Of a stretch of 64,000 bases of DNA, positions 1 to 8,942 are shown one piece after another. Source of the DNA: Pseudomonadota bacterium (GTDB lineage: Bacteria > Desulfobacterota > Binatia > Binatales > Binataceae); the NCBI GenBank assembly GCA_021325355.1, contig JAJPHI010000031.1, positions 1 to 64,000 on the forward strand. Direction: 5' to 3'. A program made the position numbers and the translations under genes. Under the pieces are notes generated by a model. That model did not search any database and was not told the origin of the DNA. It saw only the letters and a program-made list of their open reading frames with translations. Position 1 is the first letter of the stretch, and the number at the start of each line of letters is the position of its first letter.

Positions 1-1
1 C

Positions 2-895
2 GCCGTCGGCCAGGCGCTCGATGCGGCTGTGGTCGAGGTTTCAAGCTATCAGCTCGAAACCATCGTCGCGTTCAAACCGCACGTCGCGATTCACCTCAAC
101 CTGAGCCCTGACCATCTCGATCGCTACGCGGGGCTGGCCGAATACGCGGCGGCCAAGGCCCGCATTTTCGCGAATCAGACGACGGCCGACTGGGCGATCC
201 TCAACCGCGAAGATCCGGAAGTCTGGCGGTTGGCGCCCGAGCTGCGAGCGACCGTGATTGCCTTCGGCCGCACGCCGCCGCCCGAGCGCCCGGCGGTATG
301 GCTCGACGCGGAGGCGGTGCGCTTCGAGTTGGGATGCCGCACCGGCGCGATCGACCTCGCCCGCTTCAGCCTGCCCGGCGACCACAACCGCATCAACGCG
401 GCAGCGGCGGCTGCGGCCGCTCTCGCCATGTGCGTCGAACCGCGCACGATCGCCGCCGCCCTCGCCGCGTTTCGAGGCCTGCCGCATCGCCTCGAATTTG
501 TCCGCGAGCATCGCGGCGTGCGCTACGTTGACGATTCCAAGGGCACCAATGTCGGCGCGACGCTCGAAGCGCTGGTGGCGACGCCCGCACCGATCATTTT
601 AATCGCCGGCGGCGTCGACAAAGGCGGCTCCTACCAACCCCTCGTGCGGCCCATCGCCGACAAAGTGATGCTCGTGATTCTGATCGGTGCGGCGCGCGAG
701 CGGATGCGCGCGGCCTTGCACGGCGCCGCGCCGCTCGAGTGCGTCGCGACCCTGCCGGAAGCAGTCGCTCTGGCGGCGGCGCGGGCCCCTGCCGGCGCCA
801 CCGTTTTGCTCTCGCCGGCCTGCTCCAGTTTCGATCAATTCAAGGACTATGCAGAACGCGGTCGTCTATTTCAGGAGCTGGTTCGCGCGCTCTGA
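2..895 (+). CDS. murD: UDP-N-acetylmuramoylalanine--D-glutamate ligase MurD, 5' truncated by window
   Basis: Cytoplasmic ATP-dependent ligase that adds D-glutamate to UDP-MurNAc-L-Ala in peptidoglycan precursor synthesis. The reading frame is open to the window edge, so the N-terminal part is missing; the visible part starts just before the family motif VEVSSYQLE. Also visible are LSPDHLDRY (Mur central domain), VDDSKGTN (start of the C-terminal domain), the GGVDKGG stretch and the C-terminal LSPACSSFDQF signature, so the central and C-terminal domains are intact. It is followed by ftsW with a 47-nt overlap, the usual dcw order. The family call is secure; only the start is unknown. Confidence 0.95.
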   Translation, partial: AVGQALDAAVVEVSSYQLETIVAFKPHVAIHLNLSPDHLDRYAGLAEYAAAKARIFANQTTADWAILNREDPEVWRLAPELRATVIAFGRTPPPERPAVWLDAEAVRFELGCRTGAIDLARFSLPGDHNRINAAAAAAAALAMCVEPRTIAAALAAFRGLPHRLEFVREHRGVRYVDDSKGTNVGATLEALVATPAPIILIAGGVDKGGSYQPLVRPIADKVMLVILIGAARERMRAALHGAAPLECVATLPEAVALAAARAPAGATVLLSPACSSFDQFKDYAERGRLFQELVRAL

Positions 896-1997
896 AGAGC
901 TCTCACGGCGCCGCGTCGATCCCTGGCTCGCCGCGCCTGCCGGGGTGCTGATCGTGCTCGGCCTCATGATGGTCCTCGATGCGACCTATTTTCTCGGCCG
1001 GGCGCAGTCGGGCGACCCGTTCCGTTACTTCATGGCGCAGCTTGTCCACGTCGTGATCGGTCTCGCGGTCTGCGCCGCGCTCTCGCAGTTCTCCCTGAGG
1101 GGACTCCGCCGCATCGCGCTGCCGCTCGGTGCGCTCGCCCTCATCATGCTGCTGCTCATCTGGGTGCCCGGACTGGGCGTCGCTCGCGGCGGGGCCCGGC
1201 GATGGCTGCGCGCTGGACCGCTGCTGCTCGAGCCTTCGGAGCTGGTCAAGCTCGGTCTGGTCTTCGTGCTGGCGGCGCTGCTCGCCCGCCGCGACACCGC
1301 GATTGAACATTTCGAGCGCGGACCCCTGCCGGCATTTCTGCTGACGGCGCCGCTCGCCCTCCTGACGCTGATGCAGCCGGACTTCGGTGCGACCGTCATG
1401 ATCGTCATCCTGATGCTCGGGATGCTGTTCGCCGCCGGCACCCGGGCGCTTCATCTCGCGCTGCCGGGCGGCGCGGCGCTGCTGCTGCTCGCGCTCGAGG
1501 CTATCGCCCAACCCTATCGCCTGCGGCGCTTCGTCGGCTTTCTGAACCCGTGGCAAACCGCGCGCGGAGCGGGCTTCCAACTGGTTCAGTCGTTCATCGC
1601 GCTCGGCATGGGCGGGGCCTGGGGACAGGGACTCGGCCTCGGCCGCCAGAAAATGTTCTACCTCCCGCAGGCGCATACCGACTTTATCTTCGCCGTTATC
1701 ACCGAAGATTTCGGCATCGCCGGCGCGCTCCTCGTGATTGCCTTCTTTCTCATCATCCTCGTGCGCGGGATGCGTATCGCGCGCGGCGAAACCGATCCGT
1801 TCGCGAGCCTGCTCGCCGTCGGCCTGACGCTGCTCCTCTCGCTGCAGGCTGTGATCAATATCGCCGTGGTTATCGGCCTGACGCCGACCAAGGGTCTGCC
1901 GCTGCCGTTTCTCAGTTACGGCGGGACCTCAACCATCACCGCCCTGACGGCGCTCGGCGCGCTGCTCGCCTTGTCGCGGAGAGTCGCCCCCCAATGA
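849..1997 (+). CDS. ftsW: Lipid II polymerase / division protein FtsW (SEDS family)
   Basis: Septal peptidoglycan glycosyltransferase of the SEDS family, in the inner membrane. The 382-residue product is almost entirely hydrophobic segments (about ten helices) and ends with the SEDS signature GLTPTKGLPLPFLSYGG. The ATG at 849 gives a short cytoplasmic N-terminus (MQNAVVYFRSW) and a normal family length; longer in-frame extension into murD would add non-homologous residues. The start lies 47 nt inside murD and the stop overlaps murG by 4 nt (ATGA), so translation is probably coupled. No separate promoter is evident. Confidence 0.95.
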   Translation: MQNAVVYFRSWFARSEELSRRRVDPWLAAPAGVLIVLGLMMVLDATYFLGRAQSGDPFRYFMAQLVHVVIGLAVCAALSQFSLRGLRRIALPLGALALIMLLLIWVPGLGVARGGARRWLRAGPLLLEPSELVKLGLVFVLAALLARRDTAIEHFERGPLPAFLLTAPLALLTLMQPDFGATVMIVILMLGMLFAAGTRALHLALPGGAALLLLALEAIAQPYRLRRFVGFLNPWQTARGAGFQLVQSFIALGMGGAWGQGLGLGRQKMFYLPQAHTDFIFAVITEDFGIAGALLVIAFFLIILVRGMRIARGETDPFASLLAVGLTLLLSLQAVINIAVVIGLTPTKGLPLPFLSYGGTSTITALTALGALLALSRRVAPQ

Positions 1998-3079
1998 GAG
2001 TGCTTATCGCGGGCGGCGGCACCGGTGGCCATCTCTTTCCCGCCGTGGCGGTGGGCGAGGAAATCCTCCGTCAAGCGCCGGAGAGCACCGTCCTTTATGC
2101 CGGCGCCAGCAACGGTTTCGAAGCGCGCTGGCTGCCGCAGCACGGTCTGCCGTGCGAACTGATGGCGGTGCGCGGATGGACCGGCAAGGGCCCGCTGACC
2201 CGTCTCCGCGCCCTGAGCGAATTCGTCGCCGCGATCGCCCAGGCGCGGCGGCTCATCCGCCGTTTCCGGCCCGACCTCGTGCTGGGTGCCGGCGGTTACG
2301 TCTCGGCGCCGTTCGCCGTGGCCGCGGCCGCCTCGCGCGTGCCGCTCGTGCTGATGGAGCAGAACACGCGGCCCGGGATGACGAATCGCCTGATGGGGCG
2401 CCTCGCCGACCGGATCTGCCTTGGTTTCGCCGATGCCGCCCCGAGCTTTGCCGCCGATCGCGTGGTGGTTTCCGGCAATCCCGTGCGCTTCAGATGGAGC
2501 GGGGCGGCGCCCCGCGACTCCGCCGATCCGCTTCAAATCCTTGTTTTAGGCGGCTCGAGCGGCGCCCATCGTCTTAATCTCGGTGTCCTAAAAGCCTTTG
2601 AAATTGATGCAAAAAGCGTTATAAATTGGCGGATTACGCATCAGACCGGCGAAGCCGATCAAGGGATGGTAGCGGAGGGGTATGCGCGGATGAGGCTCGC
2701 GGCCACAGTCGTGCCGTTTATCGACGATATGGCGTCCGCTTTGCGCGGCGCCGATCTGGTCGTCGCGCGCGCCGGCGCCATGACCGTGACCGAAATGGCG
2801 CTCGCCGGCCGTCCCGCCATCTTCGTTCCCTATCCGTTCCATCGCGATCGCCAGCAGGAGTTCAACGCGCGCGTGCTGGTCCGCGCCGGCGCCGCGCGCA
2901 TCGTCGCCGACGATCAACAACTAGGCGCAAATCTCGCCCGCGAGTTAATCGAGCTCACCGCTGACAGGGCCGCGCTGCTCGAGATGGGCCGCCGTGCGCA
3001 GGCTACCGCCCGACCGTGCGCCGCCGCCACCGTCGCTCAGGTATGTTTCGCCGTCGTCCGGGAGCGTCGCGCGGCATGA
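1994..3079 (+). CDS. murG: Undecaprenyl-PP-MurNAc-pentapeptide GlcNAc transferase MurG
   Basis: Peripheral membrane GT28 glycosyltransferase that converts lipid I to lipid II. The 361-residue product begins MRVLIAGGGTGGHLFPA (glycine-rich lipid-binding loop). It has GAGGYVSAP and MEQNTRPGMTNR, a GGSSGAHRLN motif opening the C-terminal domain, and RAGAMTVTEMA with the UDP-GlcNAc pocket that follows it. Starts on the ATGA overlap with ftsW and ends on an ATGA overlap with murC. Codons for about residues 180-220 (nt 2535-2650) are markedly AT-rich compared with the rest of the cluster and contain a promoter-like sequence listed separately. The protein itself reads through without a break. Confidence 0.96.
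   Translation: MRVLIAGGGTGGHLFPAVAVGEEILRQAPESTVLYAGASNGFEARWLPQHGLPCELMAVRGWTGKGPLTRLRALSEFVAAIAQARRLIRRFRPDLVLGAGGYVSAPFAVAAAASRVPLVLMEQNTRPGMTNRLMGRLADRICLGFADAAPSFAADRVVVSGNPVRFRWSGAAPRDSADPLQILVLGGSSGAHRLNLGVLKAFEIDAKSVINWRITHQTGEADQGMVAEGYARMRLAATVVPFIDDMASALRGADLVVARAGAMTVTEMALAGRPAIFVPYPFHRDRQQEFNARVLVRAGAARIVADDQQLGANLARELIELTADRAALLEMGRRAQATARPCAAATVAQVCFAVVRERRAA
2598..2625 (+). promoter_or_regulatory. Candidate sigma70-type promoter inside murG
   Basis: TTGAAA (2598-2603), a 16-bp spacer and TATAAA (2620-2625) give 5/6 matches to each consensus hexamer. The site sits in an AT-rich patch in an otherwise very GC-rich cluster. It would drive murC-murB-ftsQ-ftsA-ftsZ. Internal promoters inside coding genes are known in the E. 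coli dcw cluster; activity here is inferred. Confidence 0.45.
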
Positions 3080-4497
3080 CAACCGTCGCCACCGCCCTGC
3101 TCGCGCGTCCGCGCCGTCTGCATTTCATCGGCGTCGGCGGCGCCGGCATGAGCGGCATCGCCGAGCTCTGTCAGCGCCTGGGCTTCGTCGTCAGCGGCTG
3201 CGATCTGCGCGAGACGCCGGTCACCACGCGGCTCGCCGAACTCGGCGTTGCGGTCGCCTACGGGCACCATCCGAGTCACCTGTCGGCGGAGCTTGACGCG
3301 GTCGTGATTTCCGCCGCCGTGAAGTTCTCGAACCCCGAGGTCGCGGCCGCGCGCGCGGCGAAGATTCCCGTGATTCCGCGCGCCGAGATGCTCGGTGAGC
3401 TCCTGCGCCTCGCCAAGGTCGGTATCGCGGTGGCCGGCACTCATGGCAAGACCACCACCACCTCGCTCATCGGTCTCATCCTCGAGGCCGCCGGTCTCGA
3501 TCCCACCGTCGCCATCGGCGGCCGGCTGCGCGCGCACGGCGCCAACGTGAGACTCGGCCAGGGCGAGTACATGGTCGCCGAGGCCGACGAGAGCGACGCT
3601 TCCTTCCTGCTGCTCACGCCGACCTTCGCCGTCGTGACCAACATCGATCCTGAACACCTCGACCATTATGGAACTATCGAACGCGCCTGCGAGGCCTATC
3701 TGAGCTTCATCAATCGCGTGCCTTTTTTCGGCGCGGTGATGCTCGGGCTCGACAGTCCTAACGTGCGCGGCCTGCTGCCCCATGTGCGCAAGTCGGTGGT
3801 GACCTACGGCGTCGCGCCCGACGCCGATTTGCGCGCCGAAAATATCGTTATCGACGGACTGACCACGAGCTTTGCCGTAAGCCGCAGGAACCGGATGCTC
3901 GGTCAGGTGACGCTGCCAACGCCGGGCTATCACGTTGCCCTCAACGCCCTGGCGGCGATCGGCATCGCGCTCGAAATCGGCCTCGACTTCGCGACGGCGG
4001 CGCGCGCCCTCGCGAGCTTCGGTGGGATCGCGCGCCGCTTCGAGATCAAGGGCGAGGCGGCGGGCCGTATTGTGCTCGACGACTACGCGCATCATCCGGC
4101 GGAAATCCGCGCCACCCTCGCCGCCGCCCGGGCGGCGTTCCGCCGCCGTATCGCGGTCGTCTATCAGCCGCATCGCTACACCCGTCTGCGCGACCTTTTC
4201 GACGACTTCGTCACCGCTTTCGACGACGCCGACGTTCTCTACCTGACCGAGGTCTATAGCGCCGGTGAAGAGCCGATCGCGGGTGTGTCCGCACGGCATC
4301 TTTACGAAGCGATGCGCGCGCGCGGCCATGCCGACGTGCGCTACCTTGGCGGCGAAGCCGAACCGGCCGCGCGCGTCGCGCGCGAATCGGCGGCCGGCGA
4401 TCTGATTGTCTCGATGGGCGCGGGCGACGTTTATCAGCTCGGCGAGCAGGTGCTCGCCCTCCTCGACGAAACGAGGTCTGCCGATGAGCGCGCTTGA
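3076..4497 (+). CDS. murC: UDP-N-acetylmuramate--L-alanine ligase MurC
   Basis: Cytoplasmic ATP-dependent ligase for the first amino acid of the stem peptide. 473 residues, a normal length. Motifs in order: GVGGAGMSGIAELC (N-terminal Rossmann-type domain), GTHGKTTTTSL (ATP P-loop), EADESDASFL, IDPEHLDHY, and DDYAHHPAEI at the start of the C-terminal domain, with YQPHRYTRL after it. The ATG at 3076 overlaps the murG stop by 4 nt; an upstream in-frame ATG at 3016 would lie inside murG and add unrelated arginine-rich residues. The 3' end overlaps murB by 14 nt. Confidence 0.96.
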   Translation: MTTVATALLARPRRLHFIGVGGAGMSGIAELCQRLGFVVSGCDLRETPVTTRLAELGVAVAYGHHPSHLSAELDAVVISAAVKFSNPEVAAARAAKIPVIPRAEMLGELLRLAKVGIAVAGTHGKTTTTSLIGLILEAAGLDPTVAIGGRLRAHGANVRLGQGEYMVAEADESDASFLLLTPTFAVVTNIDPEHLDHYGTIERACEAYLSFINRVPFFGAVMLGLDSPNVRGLLPHVRKSVVTYGVAPDADLRAENIVIDGLTTSFAVSRRNRMLGQVTLPTPGYHVALNALAAIGIALEIGLDFATAARALASFGGIARRFEIKGEAAGRIVLDDYAHHPAEIRATLAAARAAFRRRIAVVYQPHRYTRLRDLFDDFVTAFDDADVLYLTEVYSAGEEPIAGVSARHLYEAMRARGHADVRYLGGEAEPAARVARESAAGDLIVSMGAGDVYQLGEQVLALLDETRSADERA

Positions 4498-5386
4498 GCG
4501 GAGTTTGCGCGAGCGCTTCGGCGCGCGCCTGCGGGTCGATCATCCCCTCGCCGAGTTGACCTCGTTCAAAATCGGCGGTCCCGCCGATCTCTTTCTGCTC
4601 GCCGAAGACGAGGACGAACTCGCCGCCGCGCTGACGCTCGCCCGGCGTCACGACGTGCCGGCGTTCTGCCTCGGTGCGGGCACCAACCTGCTCATCAGCG
4701 ATCGCGGTATCCGCGGCCTCGTCGTCAAGCTCGGCGCCGCCTTTGGCGCGATTACGATCGACGGCGTCGCCGTCAGCGCCGGCGCCGCGGCGCAATTCGG
4801 CGACGTCGCGCGGCTGACCGCGGCGCGCGGTCTCGCCGGCCTCGAATTCGGTGAAGGAATTCCCGGCACCGTCGGCGGCGGGCTCGTCATGAATGCCGGC
4901 GCCTTCGGCGGCGAGATGGCGCGGGTGGTAACCGCCGTCCATGGCGTCGATCAAGACGGCGCGCGTCGCCGCCTGCCGAGCGAACAAATCGGCTTCGCTT
5001 ATCGGCGCACCAGTCTGCCCCGGGGCTTCGTGATCACGCGCGCCGACTTCCACCTCGCGCCCGGCGACACCGCGGCCCTGGACGCGCGGGTGCGCGAGAT
5101 TCACGCGCGGCGCCTCGCGCGGCAACCCCGCGATCTGCCGAACGCCGGCTCCGTTTTCAAGAACCCACCGCAGGCCTTTGCCGGCAGATTGCTCGAAGCC
5201 GCGGGCCTCAAGGGCGTGCGCCAGGGTGGGGCGGCGTTCTCTGAATGCCATGCAAATTTTATCGTCAATCTCGGTGGTGCACGTGCCGCCGACGTCCGCG
5301 CCCTGATCGATCTGGCGCGCGACCGCGTCAAGGTACAGACTGGGATCACACTCGAAACGGAGGTTCGGCTCGTCGGCGAGTGGTAG
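4484..5386 (+). CDS. murB: UDP-N-acetylenolpyruvoylglucosamine reductase MurB
   Basis: FAD- and NADPH-dependent reductase completing UDP-MurNAc synthesis. 300 residues. The FAD-binding half carries TSFKIGGPADL, GAGTNLLISD and GIPGTVGGGLVMNAGAFG. The C-terminal half carries the YRRTS region and NAGSVFKNP, whose Ser is the family's catalytic acid. The ATG at 4484 is inside the end of murC and gives the expected N-terminus. There is no ddl gene between murB and ftsQ; instead a 7-bp GC hairpin (5391-5407) fills the short gap. Confidence 0.95.
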   Translation: MSALERSLRERFGARLRVDHPLAELTSFKIGGPADLFLLAEDEDELAAALTLARRHDVPAFCLGAGTNLLISDRGIRGLVVKLGAAFGAITIDGVAVSAGAAAQFGDVARLTAARGLAGLEFGEGIPGTVGGGLVMNAGAFGGEMARVVTAVHGVDQDGARRRLPSEQIGFAYRRTSLPRGFVITRADFHLAPGDTAALDARVREIHARRLARQPRDLPNAGSVFKNPPQAFAGRLLEAAGLKGVRQGGAAFSECHANFIVNLGGARAADVRALIDLARDRVKVQTGITLETEVRLVGEW

Positions 5387-5455
5387 CAGGGGCGCGCGTG
5401 GCGCGCCGAGCAACGCGCAAACGCAGGGCGTTTGCAGTGGTCGAGGTGGTTGGTG

Positions 5456-6169
5456 GTGGCGGCGAAACGGTCAAAAGCGAACGAGCGAACCCAATGGACC
5501 GGGCGACTGGCGGGCCTGGCCCTCTGCAGCTTTTTCGCCTTCGGCGTGCTGACCGGTTTGAGCTCGAGCGGTCAGGACGTTGCCGCCCGCCTGCAACGCC
5601 TGCTTCCCGCTCTGCGGCTCTTCCCGCCGCGGCTTCGCCCCCATCCACCGACGGCAGAGCCCGCTGCCGACGCCATCGCCCTGGTCGAGCATCCTGACGG
5701 CTTTTATCAGCTCGACACGGCCGGCGCGCTGCACGGCCCGGTGGCGTCCTCGACGGTCAACGATCTGCCGATTATGAGCGGCGCCGCGCTGGCTGACGCG
5801 TCGGCGCAACGGCTGCTCGACTACGCGTCGATCATCGTGCGCGCCGAGGCGGGACTGGGTCTTAGAATCTCCGAGATGCGGATCGAGGGCGCCGCTACCG
5901 CAACCCTTTTCCTTGATCGGCCGCCCTTGCCGATAACCCTGGACCTCGATCACGCCCCCGTTGAAATTGCGCATGCCGCGCAGGTGCTCACGCTCTGGCA
6001 GGCGCACTGGAACCTGCTCGCGGCGCTCGACTTGACCGTGCCCGGCGAAGCGGTTGCGCGGCTGCGTCCGGCGGCGTTTCAAACGCCCCGGCGCGATCGC
6101 GCGACCAGCCTCAATCGCGTGATGGCGCGCCGCGACCTGCGCGCCGAGGAGGCGGCGCCGCTCCGATGA
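5456..6169 (+). CDS. ftsQ: FtsQ/DivIB-like cell division protein, divergent and short
   Basis: Bitopic division protein expected to link FtsB/FtsL to the divisome. Identified mainly by its position between murB and ftsA and by architecture: about 15 basic residues, one membrane helix (LAGLALCSFFAFGVLTGL), then a periplasmic part with FYQLDTAGALHG and LPIMSG, typical of the FtsQ beta domain. The stretch of about 45 residues between helix and beta domain is Pro/Leu/Arg-rich and does not resemble a POTRA domain, which FtsQ normally has there. No ATG is available. A Shine-Dalgarno GAGGTGG at 5443-5449 favours GTG at 5456 (GTG 5453 and TTG 5432 also possible). The stop overlaps ftsA by 4 nt. Confidence 0.75.
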   Translation: MAAKRSKANERTQWTGRLAGLALCSFFAFGVLTGLSSSGQDVAARLQRLLPALRLFPPRLRPHPPTAEPAADAIALVEHPDGFYQLDTAGALHGPVASSTVNDLPIMSGAALADASAQRLLDYASIIVRAEAGLGLRISEMRIEGAATATLFLDRPPLPITLDLDHAPVEIAHAAQVLTLWQAHWNLLAALDLTVPGEAVARLRPAAFQTPRRDRATSLNRVMARRDLRAEEAAPLR

Positions 6170-7383
6170 GAACCATCTGCAGCGCGCTCGACGTCGGCAC
6201 CAGCAAGGTGTGCGCCTTGCTCGCCGAGTGCGGCGAGGATCATGCGCCGACGATTCTCGGTTACGGTCTCGCCCCCTGCACCGGTCTGCGCAAGGGCGTG
6301 GTGGTCAATATCGAAGCCACGGTCGAGGCGATTCGCGCGGCGACCGCCGAGGCCGAGCGCGGCGCCGGCGTGCATTTCGGTCCCACGGTGGTCGGTGTGG
6401 CCGGCGCGCATATTCGCGGCCTCAACAGCCATGGCATCGTCGCCGTGCGCGGCGGCGAGGTCGGCACGCGCGACGTCGAACGGGTGATCGAAGCCGCGCG
6501 CGCCGTTGCCATCCCGCTCGATCGGCAGGTCCTGCACGCGCTGCCCCAGCAGTTCGCCGTCGATGATCAGGAAGGCGTGCGCGATCCGCTCGGCATGGCC
6601 GGGGTGCGGCTCGAAGCCCGCATCCATATTGTCACCGCCGCCCAGAGTTACGGCCAGAACCTGATGAAGTGCTGTGAGCGCGCCAATCTGCCGCCGGTCG
6701 AGCTGATGTATGAGGCGCTCGCTTCGGCCGACGCCGCGCTGTTCCCCGAAGAGCGCGAGCTCGGCGTGGCCCTCATTGATATCGGCGGCGGCACCACCGA
6801 TATCATCGTCTTCCTGAACGGCGCCGTGATGCATACCGCGGTGGTGCCAATCGGCGGCAATCACCTGACCAGCGATATCGCGGCCGGTCTGCGGACCCCG
6901 CTGGCCGAGGCCGAGCGGCTGAAGATCAATCACGGTATCGCCACGAATCTTATCGTCGGTCGCGATGAGATCGTGCAGGTTCCGGGAGTCGGCGGACGCG
7001 ATCCGCGCGCCATCGGCCGCCATCTGCTGGGCGAGATTATCGAACCGCGTATGGAAGAGATTTTTTCCATGGCGCAGCGCGAGATCGTGCGTTCCGGAGT
7101 GGCCGATAGCCTCGGCTCCGGCGTGGTTCTGGTCGGCGGGACTTCGTTGCTCGAAGGCACCCAGGAACTGGCCGAGCGCATTTTTAACCTGCCGGTGCGC
7201 CGCGGCTTGCCGCTCAATCCCCGGGACATGCCCGAACCATTGATGAAACCGATGTACACCACGGCGGCGGGACTGCTGATGCGCGCTGCCCGGCAGAAGG
7301 CCAGCGCTCACAGCAACGGACGCGGCGGTCGCTGGGGCTGGCTGCGCACCCGGGTCGGCGACTGGATGCGGGAGTTTTTCTAG
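6166..7383 (+). CDS. ftsA: Cell division protein FtsA (actin-like FtsZ anchor)
   Basis: Actin-like ATPase that tethers FtsZ to the inner membrane and recruits later division proteins. 405 residues. ALDVGTSKVCAL is the phosphate-1 loop, followed by the SHS2/1C domain, then DIGGGTTDI (phosphate-2) and LVGGTSLLEG (adenosine motif). The C-terminus WGWLRTRVGDWMREFF is an amphipathic helix matching the FtsA membrane-targeting sequence. Starts on an ATGA overlap with ftsQ; 78 nt separate it from ftsZ. Confidence 0.96.
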   Translation: MRTICSALDVGTSKVCALLAECGEDHAPTILGYGLAPCTGLRKGVVVNIEATVEAIRAATAEAERGAGVHFGPTVVGVAGAHIRGLNSHGIVAVRGGEVGTRDVERVIEAARAVAIPLDRQVLHALPQQFAVDDQEGVRDPLGMAGVRLEARIHIVTAAQSYGQNLMKCCERANLPPVELMYEALASADAALFPEERELGVALIDIGGGTTDIIVFLNGAVMHTAVVPIGGNHLTSDIAAGLRTPLAEAERLKINHGIATNLIVGRDEIVQVPGVGGRDPRAIGRHLLGEIIEPRMEEIFSMAQREIVRSGVADSLGSGVVLVGGTSLLEGTQELAERIFNLPVRRGLPLNPRDMPEPLMKPMYTTAAGLLMRAARQKASAHSNGRGGRWGWLRTRVGDWMREFF

Positions 7384-7461
7384 TAACTCGAAACGGTGGC
7401 AGTGCGGAGAGCGGATGTGAGTACAACAACCATGAGGATGAGGGGTGGAGGAGAGGCCGGG

Positions 7462-8766
7462 ATGATCGAATTGGTCGAAAGTGTGGATCCGGGAGCCCGT
7501 ATCAAAGTGATTGGTGCCGGCGGATGTGGTGGCAATGCGGTCAATCACATGATCGCCGCCGGCCTGCGCAACGTCGAATTTATCTCGGTCAATACCGACT
7601 CCCAGGCGCTCAAGGCCAATATCGCGCCGGTGCGGATGCAGATTGGCCAGATGCTGACCAAGGGCCGCGGCACCGGCGGCAATCCGGAGATCGGTCGCAA
7701 GGCCGCCCTCGAGGACGAAGAGGCGCTCCGCGAGGCGATCGGCGACGCCGAGATGGTCTTCGTCACCGCCGGCATGGGCGGCGGTACCGGCACCGGCTCC
7801 GCTCCGGTCATTGCGCGGATCGCGCGCGAAGGCGGCGCCCTGACCGTTGGCGTCGTCACCAAACCGTTTCAGTTCGAAGGCCGCAAGCGCATGGCCCAGG
7901 CCGAGGAGGGGATGCGCGAACTGAAGAACGCGGTCGATACCCTGATTACCATCCCCAACCAGCGTCTCCTTTCGATCGCGAGCCGCACCACTTCGCTCAA
8001 GGAAGCCTTTCAGAAAGCCGACGACGTCCTGCTCCAGGCGGTGCGCGGCATTTCCGAACTGGTCACGGTGCACGGTCTCATCAATCTCGATTTCGCCGAT
8101 GTCCGCTCGATCATGGCCGAGATGGGCATGGCCATGATGGGTGCGGCGCGTGCCTCCGGTGAAAATCGCGCGCTCGAGGCCGCCCAGCGCGCCATCTCGA
8201 GTCCGTTGCTCGAGGACGTCTCGATCAAGGGCGCCCGCGGCCTGCTGATCAACGTCACCGGCGGCCCCGAGATGTCGCTTTACGAGGTGAACGAAGCCGC
8301 GAGCCTCATCCAGGAAGAGGCCCACGAGGACGCCAACATTATCTTCGGCGCCGTCATCGACGAGAACCTCGCCGACGAAATCCACGTCACCGTCATCGCC
8401 ACCGGCTTCGGTGAACGCGAGCTGGAACGCGGGATGTCGCGCTATTCGTCATCCGGGGCGGCGATCACGACACCGGTGATGGCGGCCTCCACGCGGCCGA
8501 TTGATCCGATTCAGCCGCAGCCGACCACCACGCTCGCGGCGCCGCCGGTCGCTACCCCACCGCCGCCACCACAGAATCCGCTGTTCCAGAATCGGCCGGT
8601 CCGCCGTCTGGGCATGATCGTGGACGACAGCACGCTGGATATCCCGGCGTTCAAGCGGCGCGCGGAAAATGGTCGCGAGGGGCCCACGCGGATGGCGCAG
8701 AACGATCCCGCTGAGGGCGATGACCGGCTCGATATTCCGGCCTTTCTGCGCAAACCGGGCGACTAG
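7462..8766 (+). CDS. ftsZ: Cell division GTPase FtsZ with two C-terminal conserved peptides
   Basis: Tubulin-like GTPase forming the Z-ring. 434 residues: short N-tail, [17 protein letters not shown], tubulin signature [10 protein letters not shown] (about residue 108), and the T7 loop [11 protein letters not shown]. These are followed by a Pro/Thr/Gln-rich linker from about residue 340. ATG 7462 is chosen because a strong purine-rich SD (GGAGGAGAGG, about 7446-7455) precedes it; upstream in-frame starts at 7396 and 7432 lack this. The tail has two copies of the conserved terminal peptide: LDIPAFKRR (residues 392-400) and LDIPAFLRK (423-431). Most FtsZ proteins have one. Last gene of the dcw operon. 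Confidence 0.97.
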   Translation: MIELVESVDPGARIKVIGAGGCGGNAVNHMIAAGLRNVEFISVNTDSQALKANIAPVRMQIGQMLTKGRGTGGNPEIGRKAALEDEEALREAIGDAEMVFVTAGMGGGTGTGSAPVIARIAREGGALTVGVVTKPFQFEGRKRMAQAEEGMRELKNAVDTLITIPNQRLLSIASRTTSLKEAFQKADDVLLQAVRGISELVTVHGLINLDFADVRSIMAEMGMAMMGAARASGENRALEAAQRAISSPLLEDVSIKGARGLLINVTGGPEMSLYEVNEAASLIQEEAHEDANIIFGAVIDENLADEIHVTVIATGFGERELERGMSRYSSSGAAITTPVMAASTRPIDPIQPQPTTTLAAPPVATPPPPPQNPLFQNRPVRRLGMIVDDSTLDIPAFKRRAENGREGPTRMAQNDPAEGDDRLDIPAFLRKPGD

Positions 8767-8812
8767 CCGGAATTCGCCCCGCCCTTTGAAGCGGGCCGTG
8801 ACTTGATGGCTG

Positions 8813-8835
8813 CGCGCGGCCGTTGACGCCGCGCG
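8813..8835. terminator. GC hairpin between convergent ftsZ and pckG
   Basis: CGCGCGGC and GCCGCGCG arms pair over 8 bp around a 7-nt loop (8821-8827). There is no U-tract on either strand, so termination is inferred from its location between two converging genes. Confidence 0.3.
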
Positions 8836-8942
8836 GGCCTGGGTCATGCGGCGGTCGAGACTGCGAGGACGTCCGGAGAGGACGGGACGCCCGCGAATAC
8901 CGGGTAATCGCTGATCCTTAAGAGCGGTTCAGCAACGGCGGC

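Noticed and set aside
5387-5455. A missing or hidden ddl gene between murB and ftsQ
   Set aside because: Only 69 nt separate the genes and they contain a short hairpin; ddl must be elsewhere.
6079-8385. Open antisense frame of about 768 codons opposite ftsA and ftsZ
   Set aside because: Composition is typical of an antisense reading of high-GC codons (rich in Arg, Gly, Asp, His), with no domain features; ftsA and ftsZ on the other strand are certain.
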